5,415 nt of DNA from Fimenecus sp963590415 (lineage in GTDB: Bacteria > Bacillota > Clostridia > Oscillospirales > Acutalibacteraceae): assembly GCA_963590415.1 (NCBI GenBank), contig CAVAPB010000035.1, positions 1-5,415 on the forward strand. Reading direction: 5' to 3'. This document shows, piece by piece, positions 1-5,410 of this stretch. The translations under genes were made by a program, and so were the position numbers. Below the pieces are notes generated by a model, which was not told the origin of the DNA, did no database searches, and was given only the letters and a program-made list of their open reading frames with translations. Position 1 is the first letter of the stretch. The number at the start of each line of letters is the position of its first letter.

Positions 1-55
1 GCGCACTAGACTGGGGGTCTAGGGGCCGCAAGTTCAAGTCTTGTCACTCCGACCA
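1..55 (+). tRNA. tRNA-Pro (anticodon GGG), 3' part only
   Basis: The left window edge cuts the gene inside the D arm, so only the 3' part is present. The anticodon stem CTAGA/TCTAG (6-10 and 18-22) encloses the 7-base loop CTGGGGG at 11-17, giving anticodon GGG (13-15), which reads proline codons CCC/CCU, followed by G37. The variable loop is 23-27. The T arm is GCAAG/CTTGT around loop TTCAAGT (28-44). The 3' acceptor strand CACTCCG (45-51) is followed by discriminator A52 and an encoded CCA (53-55). Discriminator A and position-72 G (implying C1) fit bacterial proline tRNAs. The missing 5' half prevents checking the acceptor pairing. The next plus-strand element is a hairpin terminator. Confidence 0.93.
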
Positions 56-61
56 TATTGT

Positions 62-98
62 AAAAAAGCCTGTGGATTGCTTATCCTACAGGCTTTTT
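62..98. terminator. Bidirectional intrinsic terminator after tRNA-Pro
   Basis: A hairpin with stem AAAAAGCCTGT (63-73) and ACAGGCTTTTT (88-98) lies 6 bases after the tRNA CCA. The inner GGA/TCC bases can add a few pairs. A T-run follows the stem on the plus strand, ending the tRNA transcript. The A-run on the other side becomes a T-run on the minus strand. It can therefore also stop minus-strand transcription coming through the ymxH-like gene and the recombinase remnant, for which no other terminator is visible. Confidence 0.85.
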
Positions 99-103
99 CT
101 CTT

Positions 104-328
104 TTAACTTATGTTATCTAACGGGCTGAAATTTGTAAAATAGACTGCGTTTTTGCTCTGTGTCAAGTGTACATATTTTTGCACCATATCCAACGAGCTA
201 TGAGTCAAGTATACTTTTTTGAGCTTTTTGAACTCTTTATCTATTGTCCCTTGCTTTAATAAATATTAACATCTAAATGTGCGTAAGTATTTGCCGTAGT
301 CTGAATGTCCTAACCGCTTTTGAATAAA
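104..328 (-). pseudogene. Decayed C-terminal remnant of a tyrosine recombinase/integrase
   Basis: Between the tRNA terminator and the ymxH-like gene, one minus-strand frame carries integrase-like sequence broken by a TAA at 266-268 and ending in TAA at 104-106. The part after the internal stop reads YLLKQG, then THSSLDMVQKYVHLT, then ends FSPLDNIS. This resembles the C-terminal catalytic region of phage/XerC-like tyrosine recombinases (usual form LGHSS...RY.HLT), with the histidine and, nine residues later, the nucleophilic tyrosine still present. The usual glycine before the histidine is threonine. Before the internal stop the frame reads KRLGHSD and LRTFRC; the second could be the degenerate Arg box. 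About 75 codons remain of a family usually 300-400 residues long, with no start codon and no catalytic N-terminal half, so it cannot be active. Two similar 14-base stretches at 159-172 and 201-214 (12 of 14 identical) suggest a small internal duplication. The position next to a tRNA 3' end fits a lost integrated element. The family call comes from motifs only. Confidence 0.62.
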
Positions 329-631
329 CTATCCCTCACGGAAAAGATTATTCATAAATCCGCCCGATTTTTTCGGTTTGCAGTACTCGGGCATACAGTT
401 TATGTTTACAAGTATCGTCTCGTCTCCGATAACCTCAATCTGCTCCCAACAAACCTTTATATCATCCTGTTTGTTGCCGAAGCCGAGCATCTTTGAGCGG
501 CACTTCACAATTATCGCAATTACCCTGCCCGAGCAGGTGTCAATCTCCACATCGTTGACGCATCCGAGCCGTGCGCCGTCTTTCAGATTTATTACCTCTT
601 TTTCACACAAATCTATAACGCAGCAATTCAT
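329..631 (-). CDS. ymxH: YlmC/YmxH-family sporulation protein (PRC-barrel)
   Basis: A 100-residue protein matching the YlmC/YmxH family of small PRC-barrel proteins conserved in spore-forming Firmicutes. The biochemical role is unknown. The link to sporulation comes from family naming and distribution. Visible family features are an N-terminal strand pattern with KEVINLKDG (11-19), RLGCVNDVEID (21-31), a glycine-containing turn near LGFGNKQDDI (49-58) and WEQIEVIGDETILV (62-75). Bacillus members are about 80-85 residues, so this one has a roughly 15-20-residue C-terminal tail (PEYCKPKKSGG onward). It has nine cysteines (3, 4, 9, 24, 33, 44, 61, 79, 84), which is high for its size. The ATG start is supported by GGAGG at 640-644, eight bases upstream. 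It lies downstream of the tyrS terminator and probably has its own promoter. The stop is TAG, in the same frame as the recombinase remnant beyond it. The family call is firm, but the choice between the symbols ylmC and ymxH is arbitrary. Confidence 0.85.
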   Translation of the reverse strand: MNCCVIDLCEKEVINLKDGARLGCVNDVEIDTCSGRVIAIIVKCRSKMLGFGNKQDDIKVCWEQIEVIGDETILVNINCMPEYCKPKKSGGFMNNLFREG

Positions 632-649
632 AAAACCACCCTCCGATAA

Positions 650-680
650 ATTATATGTTTATGCATCGGTAATATTACAA
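650..680 (-). promoter_or_regulatory. Candidate promoter of the ymxH-like gene (sigma-E-like or sigma-A)
   Basis: Between the tyrS terminator and the ymxH-like ribosome binding site, the minus strand carries CATATAAT (650-657) preceded, after a 13-base spacer, by GTAATATT (671-678). From memory of Bacillus sigma-E promoters (about GTCATATT and CATACAAT), each box differs at one base. The same -10 contains a perfect TATAAT (650-655), which could serve sigma-A, but the best matching -35, TTGTAA (675-680), is 19 bases away. The sporulation-family product makes the sigma-E reading attractive, but it is unproven. Confidence 0.45.
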
Positions 681-682
681 TA

Positions 683-709
683 CAAAAACGGGCAGCCTTG
701 ACTGCCCGT
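683..709 (-). terminator. Intrinsic terminator of tyrS
   Basis: The 8-bp perfect stem ACGGGCAG (688-695) / CTGCCCGT (702-709) has a 6-base loop. On the minus strand it is followed by TTTTTGTA. It lies 24 bases after the tyrS stop and separates tyrS from the ymxH-like gene. The plus-strand side lacks a T-run, so it acts in the minus direction. Confidence 0.9.
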
Positions 710-733
710 AATTATTAACCGTGTTTTGCTTAC

Positions 734-1957
734 TTAATAAGTGATTTTATAAAACACCTTTTTACCTTTTTTGATTATAATCTGACCGTCCTTAAAATCG
801 GATTTTTTAACTGTCTCAAACGGAGAAGCGACCTTGACATCGTCAACCGAAACGCCGCCCTGCTCTATAAGGCGTCTGCCCTCGCCCTTTGAGGAGATAA
901 GACCCGCCTTAATCATAATTTCGCTGACGAGGATTTCATCGCCGTTGAAATCGTCATCGGTAAGAGCAAATGTAGGCATATTGTCGGTGTTGCCCGCACC
1001 CGAGAACAATGCTCTTGCACCCTCCTGCGCCTTTTGAGCTTCTTCCTCACCGTGAACAAGCTTTGTAAGCTCAAAAGCAAGAATTTCCTTTGCGGTATTG
1101 AGCTGACTGCCCTGCCATGAGTCCATTTTGTCAATTTCTTCAAGCGGCAGAAAGGTGAGCATACGGATGCATTTGAGTACATCGTCGTCGCTTACATTTC
1201 TCCAATACTGATAGAACTCAAACGGGCTTGTCTTATTGGGGTCAAGCCAAACAGCGCCGTTTGCGGTCTTGCCCATTTTCTTACCCTCGCTGTTTAGCAA
1301 AAGAGTAATTGTCATGGCATATGCGTCCTTGCCGAGCTTCTTTCTGATAAGCTCCGTACCGCCGAGCATATTGCTCCATTGGTCATCGCCGCCGAACTGC
1401 ATATTGCAGCCGTAATGCTTGAAAAGATGATAGAAGTCGTAACTCTGCATTATCATATAGTTGAATTCGAGGAACGAAAGACCTTTTTCCATTCTCTGCT
1501 TATAGCACTCCGCACGAAGCATATTGTTTACGGAGAAGCAAGCGCCGACATCACGCAAAAGGTCAATGTAATTGAGCTTGAGAAGCCAATCCGCATTGTT
1601 TACCATTATAGCCTTGTCCTCGCCGAATTCGATAAATCTTTCCATCTGCTTCTTAAAGCAGTCACAGTTATGCTGAATGGTTTCGGGAGTCATCATTGAA
1701 CGCATATCGGTTCTGCCCGAGGGGTCGCCGACATATCCCGTGCCGCCGCCTATCAATACAACCGGTCTGTTGCCTGCCATCTGCAATCTTTTCATAAGAC
1801 AGAGCGCCATAAAATGTCCTACATGCAAGCTGTCGGCAGTCGGGTCAAAGCCGATATAGAAAACAGCCTTACCGTTGTTGACAAGCTCCCTGATTTCGGG
1901 CTCGTCGGTTACCTGAGCGATAAGTCCTCTCTGTTGAAGTTCTTCATAAATTCCCAT
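734..1957 (-). CDS. tyrS: Tyrosyl-tRNA synthetase
   Basis: A 407-residue class I aminoacyl-tRNA synthetase that activates tyrosine with ATP and charges tRNA-Tyr in the cytoplasm. The Rossmann catalytic domain has the tyrosine-site segment YIGFDPTA (34-41), the HIGH-type motif HVGH (45-48), GDPSGR (77-82), the tyrosine-contacting Y167/Q171/D174 in YMIMQSYD, GGDDQW (189-194) and the KMSKS-type loop KMGKT (227-231). Bacillus and E. coli enzymes have KFGKT there. An alpha-helical anticodon-binding region follows, and the last ~65 residues form an S4-like RNA-binding domain (around KGEGRRLIEQGGVSVDDVKV). Length is normal for bacterial TyrS (about 400-425), with no missing catalytic residues. The ATG at 1957 has AGGAGG six bases upstream (1964-1969) and begins with the expected N-terminus. 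It is the only gene after a tyrosine T-box leader with its own promoter, and it ends in its own terminator. Confidence 0.98.
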   Translation of the reverse strand: MGIYEELQQRGLIAQVTDEPEIRELVNNGKAVFYIGFDPTADSLHVGHFMALCLMKRLQMAGNRPVVLIGGGTGYVGDPSGRTDMRSMMTPETIQHNCDCFKKQMERFIEFGEDKAIMVNNADWLLKLNYIDLLRDVGACFSVNNMLRAECYKQRMEKGLSFLEFNYMIMQSYDFYHLFKHYGCNMQFGGDDQWSNMLGGTELIRKKLGKDAYAMTITLLLNSEGKKMGKTANGAVWLDPNKTSPFEFYQYWRNVSDDDVLKCIRMLTFLPLEEIDKMDSWQGSQLNTAKEILAFELTKLVHGEEEAQKAQEGARALFSGAGNTDNMPTFALTDDDFNGDEILVSEIMIKAGLISSKGEGRRLIEQGGVSVDDVKVASPFETVKKSDFKDGQIIIKKGKKVFYKITY

Positions 1958-1963
1958 AATATA

Positions 1964-1969
1964 CCTCCT
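1964..1969 (-). promoter_or_regulatory. tyrS ribosome binding site
   Basis: A perfect AGGAGG lies six bases before the tyrS ATG. It follows directly on the T-run of the T-box terminator, so control is expected at transcription rather than by hiding this site. Confidence 0.9.
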
Positions 1970-1971
1970 AA

Positions 1972-2005
1972 AAAAATAAAAAATCCTCTGCCTAAAAGCA
2001 GAGGA
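1972..2005 (-). terminator. T-box attenuator terminator
   Basis: A perfect 8-bp stem TCCTCTGC (1984-1991) / GCAGAGGA (1998-2005), loop 1992-1997, is followed on the minus strand by a 12-base nearly pure T-run (1972-1983). It forms when tRNA-Tyr is charged and the antiterminator is not stabilised. It is also the first terminator met by transcripts leaving recN. Confidence 0.93.
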
Positions 2006-2228
2006 CGAAAATTTCGTGTTACCACCTCAGTTTGCCGACCTTTCACAAAGCCGACCTCCGTGAGTAAAAAATTACTCGGTTCTGTAACGGGAACACCCGT
2101 TTGCCCCTACGAATAAGGTTCAGGGCAACAACTCCGCGATGTACTTCACGGGAGAACGGTATTGCCTTGCACCGAACGGCAACTCTCTTGACCGACCTTA
2201 TCCGTTACTTCTTCGCATCAATGTCTTT
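1972..2228 (-). promoter_or_regulatory. Tyrosine-specific T-box riboswitch leader
   Basis: This leader RNA binds uncharged tRNA-Tyr and lets transcription continue into tyrS. Read on the minus strand, Stem I closes with GGATAAGGT (2195-2203) pairing ACCTTATTC (2111-2119). The elbow-binding module is visible as an AGAGAG bulge (2183-2188) and the apical GGTGCAA (2167-2173). The specifier is TAC (2141-2143, a tyrosine codon) in the context GTGAAG-TAC-A. A small hairpin ACGGG/CCCGT lies at 2087-2100. The T-box bulge is AGGTGGTAACACG (2015-2027), a variant of AGGGTGGNACCGCG. Its TGGT would pair the ACCA tail of tRNA-Tyr. GAGG (2025-2028) can pair CCTC (2001-2004) in the antiterminator, and the same CCTC is the 5' arm of the terminator, so the two folds exclude each other. 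The 5' end is estimated from the promoter. Confidence 0.95.
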
Positions 2229-2234
2229 AGAAGT

Positions 2235-2262
2235 ATTATACACATTAAATTTTATTTGTCAA
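2235..2262 (-). promoter_or_regulatory. Sigma-A promoter of the tyrS T-box transcript
   Basis: Minus-strand TTGACA (2257-2262) and TATAAT (2235-2240) are separated by 16 bases. Both hexamers are perfect and the spacer is AT-rich. The transcript should start near 2228, just before T-box Stem I. The -35 hexamer lies inside the last codons and stop of recN (GTT GAC AAA TAA), so the promoter is embedded in the end of the upstream gene. Confidence 0.9.
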
Positions 2263-3928
2263 CCTTTGCGCCCAAAAGCATTTGTTCCGCACTTTCAAGC
2301 ATAGCGTCCGTAACATTAAATCCACCCATAATACGAGCAAGCTCCCGTTTTCTCTCGTCAAAGCCGAGTGAACGAAGCTCTGTATATGTTTGCCCGTCAC
2401 GCTCCGACTTTGAAATGAGCAAATGCTCGTCGGCATACGCCGCTATCTGTGCGAGGTGCGTTACGCAAATTACCTGATGCGATGCGGAAACCTGCTTTAA
2501 CTTAACGGCGATTTTCTGTGCCGCACTTCCGCTGACACCCGTATCAATTTCATCGAAAACAAGCGTGGAAATTCCGTCTTTTTCCGAAAGAACGCTCTTT
2601 ATCGCAAGCATAATCCTCGAAAGCTCACCGCCGGAAGCGATTTTTGAAAGCGGCTTCAAATCCTCGCCGACATTTGCCGAAAGCAAAAATTCAACCCTGT
2701 CAATTCCGTTCTCGCAAAGCGGGCAATCCTTTATGTCAACCGCAAACCTTACAGACGGCATATCAAGGAATTTAAGCTCCTCACAAACATTTTTCGAGAA
2801 AAGATTTCCCGCATAAATTCTTGTTTTTGAAAGCTCCTTTGCCTTTTCAAGAGCCTTTTCGTAATCCTCCTTGACCTCAAAGGTCAACCTGCGTTTGATT
2901 TCGTCCGAGTTCTCTATCGAATTGCGTTCCTCGACGGCAGAGGCATAATATTCGAGTATTTCCGCCTCCGTCTTTCCGTACTTCTTTGAAAGCTCATATA
3001 AGACATCAAGTCTTTCCTCAACCTGCGTTACGGAATTTTCGTCAAAATCAAGGCTGTCAAGCAAATCTCTAACCTGTTCGCATACGGCGGACAAATCGTA
3101 CGCCTTTTCTTCAAGCGTTGCTGCAAGCTCCGAAATGTCCTTTGAAATATCGGCTACAGAATTGAGCTTATTAAGCGCTCCGAAGCTCAGCTGTACTGCA
3201 CCCTGCGCCTCGTCGTTACCGTCAAGGTATGCGTAAGCCGTACCGAGAACGGTTGACAGCTTTTCCGTGTTTCTGAACAGCGTCTGTTTTTCTTTAAGCT
3301 CGTCCCACTCGCCAACTCTTACCTTTGCCGCCTCGATTTCCGAAATCTGGTAGTCAAGCATATCCATTCTGCGAAGCTTCTGTTCCTCATCGATATTAAG
3401 CGAATCAAGCTGATTTTTCAACGAAACATATTTATTGTAACACTCCGAAAACTCCTCAAAAAGCTTACCGTTTTCGGCAATTCTGTCAATATATGAGCAA
3501 TGGTTTTCCTCGTTCAACAGCGTCTGGTTATCAGCCTGACCGTGAATGTTCACAAGCTGTTTTCCGAGCTTTTTAAGCATTGACACGGTAACGGAAACCG
3601 AATTTATCTTACAGCTGTTTTTGCCGTCGGGAGACATTTTTCTGACTATAAGTATTGCCCCGTCGTCCTCAACGGGAATATCAAACTCATTGAGAATCGC
3701 GTTCACCTCGTCCGAGCGGTCGTAAAACATTGCGGTAACCTCCGCAAAGTCGCAACCCGTCCTTATAAGCTCCCTTGAAGTTCGCTCACCGAGAACGGCA
3801 TTGAGTGAATCGATTATTATTGACTTACCTGCGCCCGTTTCGCCCGTCATAACATTAAAGCCGTCCTTGAAATCAATGACAGCGTTTTTTATAACGGCTA
3901 TATTCTCAATTTTAAGATTTGAAAGCAT
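2252..3928 (-). CDS. recN: DNA repair ATPase RecN
   Basis: A 558-residue SMC-like protein acting in recombinational repair of double-strand breaks, where it is thought to tether DNA ends and help RecA. Close in size to E. coli (553) and B. subtilis (576) RecN. The N-terminal ATPase half carries Walker A GETGAGKS (29-36) after the typical MLSNLKIENIAVI start. The middle (about 150-370) is long, charged and helical, the coiled-coil arm, shorter than in SMC proteins. The C-terminal half has the ABC signature SGGELSR (432-438), Walker B LVFDEIDTG with D459/E460, and the switch histidine H491 in VTHLAQIA. All ATPase residues are present. The ATG overlaps the argR TAA by one base, with GGGGAG (3937-3942) eight bases upstream. 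It is the last gene of the nadK-argR-recN run. No terminator follows before the tyrS promoter. I saw no LexA box, so damage control, if any, would act further upstream. Confidence 0.97.
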   Translation of the reverse strand: MLSNLKIENIAVIKNAVIDFKDGFNVMTGETGAGKSIIIDSLNAVLGERTSRELIRTGCDFAEVTAMFYDRSDEVNAILNEFDIPVEDDGAILIVRKMSPDGKNSCKINSVSVTVSMLKKLGKQLVNIHGQADNQTLLNEENHCSYIDRIAENGKLFEEFSECYNKYVSLKNQLDSLNIDEEQKLRRMDMLDYQISEIEAAKVRVGEWDELKEKQTLFRNTEKLSTVLGTAYAYLDGNDEAQGAVQLSFGALNKLNSVADISKDISELAATLEEKAYDLSAVCEQVRDLLDSLDFDENSVTQVEERLDVLYELSKKYGKTEAEILEYYASAVEERNSIENSDEIKRRLTFEVKEDYEKALEKAKELSKTRIYAGNLFSKNVCEELKFLDMPSVRFAVDIKDCPLCENGIDRVEFLLSANVGEDLKPLSKIASGGELSRIMLAIKSVLSEKDGISTLVFDEIDTGVSGSAAQKIAVKLKQVSASHQVICVTHLAQIAAYADEHLLISKSERDGQTYTELRSLGFDERKRELARIMGGFNVTDAMLESAEQMLLGAKVDK

Positions 3929-4383
3929 TATTTATACTCCCCGCTTAAAAGTTCCTCTATCTTATTCTGAAATTTTTCCGCAACCTCGGGCGTTTTGAGT
4001 AAAACAAAAAGCGTATCGTCGCCCGCTATAGTGCCGACAACCTCGTTGTAATTGAGTGCGTCAACGGTTGCCGCCGCGGCGTTTGCCGTACCTGCAAAGC
4101 ACTTTATACAGCAGATGTTTCCTGCGCTCTCAACCGATATAACCGACTGTGAAAATATAGTGTGAAATTTATTGAGGTTATGAGAAGTCTGCTCGTTTTT
4201 AGCATACTTTTGCCCTTTTTTGCCCTGTACCTTAATCAGGTGAAGCTCATTGATATCCCTCGAAACGGTCGCCTGTGTAACGGAAAAACCGTTTTTTATA
4301 AGCATTGAAAGAAGCTCCTCCTGCGTTGCGACCTCGTTTTCCTTTATAAGCTTCAGTATCATCTCATGTCTTTTCTTTTTCAT
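3928..4383 (-). CDS. argR: Arginine repressor ArgR/AhrC
   Basis: A 151-residue transcription factor that, with L-arginine as co-repressor, binds ARG boxes as a hexamer to repress arginine synthesis and, in Gram-positives, to activate catabolism. The N-terminal winged helix-turn-helix (about 1-65) includes the recognition segment TQATVSRD (36-43) and LHLIKV. A linker (about 65-75) leads to the C-terminal oligomerisation/arginine-binding domain with GTANAAAATVD (98-108) and GTIAGDDT (117-124), whose aspartates contact arginine. Length is normal (about 149-156). Start ATG with GGAGGG (4390-4395) six bases upstream, inside the end of nadK. One base separates the nadK stop from this start. The placement between nadK and recN is the usual clostridial order (B. 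subtilis has ahrC-recN), so it does not by itself imply that arginine controls its neighbours. No arginine pathway gene lies in the window. Confidence 0.96.
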   Translation of the reverse strand: MKKKRHEMILKLIKENEVATQEELLSMLIKNGFSVTQATVSRDINELHLIKVQGKKGQKYAKNEQTSHNLNKFHTIFSQSVISVESAGNICCIKCFAGTANAAAATVDALNYNEVVGTIAGDDTLFVLLKTPEVAEKFQNKIEELLSGEYK

Positions 4384-4384
4384 C

Positions 4385-5245
4385 TTATACCCTCCGTTGT
4401 GACAGCTTACTGTTCAATATATCGATAAACGAATCGTTCTTTATTCTTATAAAGTCGGCATAAACCTTGGATTTTTTTATAACAAGCCTGCTTCCCGCAG
4501 GGATTACAACCGAATCGTCTCCGTCGCAGGAAATACAGATAGCCTCTTTCTCGCTCTCGGGAACGGTTACGCAGATTTCCGAATTGGAGTCAAACACAAT
4601 CGAGCGGGCAAAAAGCGAATGTGTGCAAATAGGCGTCAAAAGGATACTCTCAATCCTCGGGTCAACCACGGGGCCGCCTGCGGAAAGCGAATAAGCCGTT
4701 GAGCCCGTCGGGGTCGAAATAATGATGCCGTCCGCATAATACTCGTTTATTCTGTTGCCGTCGCAGGAGACATTGAGCTTAACCATTTTTATGGGCTCGC
4801 CCCTCGCAATCGCTATGTCGTTCACGCAGAAATCCTCACGGATTATGGAATTTCCGTCCTTGTCGAACACGGAAACCTCCAGTAACATTCTGTTGTCGGT
4901 AGCATAATTGCCGCCGATAAGATTTTTCATAAGCGATATTTCGTTCTTTTCAAGACCTGCCATAAACGCAAGATTTCCTGCATTTACGCCCAAAATCGGC
5001 TTGCCGTATTTGCATGCCTTTTTCGCCGCATGGATAATCGAACCGTCGCCGCCCACGGCAATGACAATGTCGCAGGTTTTAAGAAGCTCGTCCGTTTTCA
5101 TAAATCGGCTCTCAAAATCAATCTGACCCTCAAGATTATTTTCAAAGAAATATTCTACGCCGTTTTCCGAAAGAAATGCGCACACATCCTTTGTAACCTC
5201 ATAGGCGTGCTTTCTTGTTAAGTTTGGAATGATTGCAACTCTCAT
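4385..5245 (-). CDS. nadK: NAD kinase (ATP-NAD kinase)
   Basis: This cytoplasmic enzyme phosphorylates NAD+ to NADP+, the source of cellular NADPH. Numbered from this start, the protein is 286 residues. It has the catalytic GGDGS (65-69), GVNAGNLAF (86-94, family usual form about NxGxLGF, so the second glycine is alanine here), the NDIAIARG segment (142-149) and the substrate-binding run ADGIIISTPTGSTAY (171-185) followed by SLSAGGP. No domain is missing. I chose the ATG at 5243-5245 because MRVAIIPN is the usual N-terminus and GGTG lies a few bases upstream. An in-frame ATG at 5255-5257 would add MVIS, but it has only an AAGG two bases away and lies inside a repeat copy. First gene of the nadK-argR-recN run. 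A weak promoter-like TTGAAC (5295-5300) with TATTTG 17 bases on could serve it, but I am not confident. Confidence 0.95.
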   Translation of the reverse strand: MRVAIIPNLTRKHAYEVTKDVCAFLSENGVEYFFENNLEGQIDFESRFMKTDELLKTCDIVIAVGGDGSIIHAAKKACKYGKPILGVNAGNLAFMAGLEKNEISLMKNLIGGNYATDNRMLLEVSVFDKDGNSIIREDFCVNDIAIARGEPIKMVKLNVSCDGNRINEYYADGIIISTPTGSTAYSLSAGGPVVDPRIESILLTPICTHSLFARSIVFDSNSEICVTVPESEKEAICISCDGDDSVVIPAGSRLVIKKSKVYADFIRIKNDSFIDILNSKLSQRRV

Positions 5246-5246
5246 A

Positions 5247-5258
5247 CTAATCACCATA
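5247..5258 (+). repeat. 12-bp direct repeat, copy 1 (at the nadK start)
   Basis: CTAATCACCATA occurs here and identically at 5404-5415. On the minus strand it reads TATGGTGATTAG and contains the alternative nadK ATG. The matching bases continue patchily past the minus-strand 3' side of the exact repeat (TGA shared after two differing bases), so the copies may be a duplication older than the exact 12 bases suggest. Confidence 0.8.
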
Positions 5259-5334
5259 GCCTTTCAGGCAACAAATATTTTATTAAAAATCACCGTTCAA
5301 CCTGCGTTGCCTGAACAGGCGTGATGGTGATTTC

Positions 5335-5373
5335 TGCCGGCTCAAATTTTGCCAAAGGCAAATTTTGAGGGCA
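5335..5373. repeat. Long inverted repeat (hairpin) upstream of nadK
   Basis: CTCAAATTTTGCC (5341-5353) pairs GGCAAATTTTGAG (5357-5369) with a single T-T mismatch and a 3-base AAA loop. TGCC (5335-5338) can extend the stem with GGCA (5370-5373) across a GG bulge. No T-run follows on either strand, so it is not a simple terminator. Confidence 0.8.
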
Positions 5374-5382
5374 ATATAATTA

Positions 5383-5410
5383 TGATTAGCGTGATTTTTC
5401 ACGCTAATCA
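5383..5410. repeat. Perfect 12-bp inverted repeat with TTTT loop
   Basis: TGATTAGCGTGA (5383-5394) and TCACGCTAATCA (5399-5410) are exact reverse complements around TTTT. The right arm overlaps copy 2 of the 12-bp direct repeat. Neither strand has a following T-run, which argues against a standard intrinsic terminator. Confidence 0.85.

Noticed and set aside
159..214. Two similar 14-base stretches (TGTGTCAAGTGTAC and TGAGTCAAGTATAC) as attachment-site repeats
   Set aside because: They do not match the tRNA-Pro 3' end and both lie inside the recombinase remnant. A local duplication within the decayed gene is more likely.
378..701. Plus-strand 107-codon open frame opposite the ymxH-like gene
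   Set aside because: It is antisense to a recognised family gene and runs through the tyrS terminator. It has no plausible ribosome binding site and no family resemblance.
2139..2477. Plus-strand 112-codon open frame over the T-box leader and the recN end
   Set aside because: It lies antisense to the structured leader and to conserved RecN codons, so it is a shadow frame.
5270..5300. AT-rich stretch as a possible ARG box for autoregulation by ArgR
   Set aside because: AATAAAATATT resembles the AT core, but the flanking bases of an ARG box are absent. The match is too weak to report.
5295..5315. GTTCA...TGAAC inverted pair as a possible LexA/SOS box upstream of the recN operon
   Set aside because: The half sites are 11 bases apart and in the wrong arrangement for the Gram-positive GAAC-N4-GTTC box. 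They are better explained as part of the hairpin repeats.
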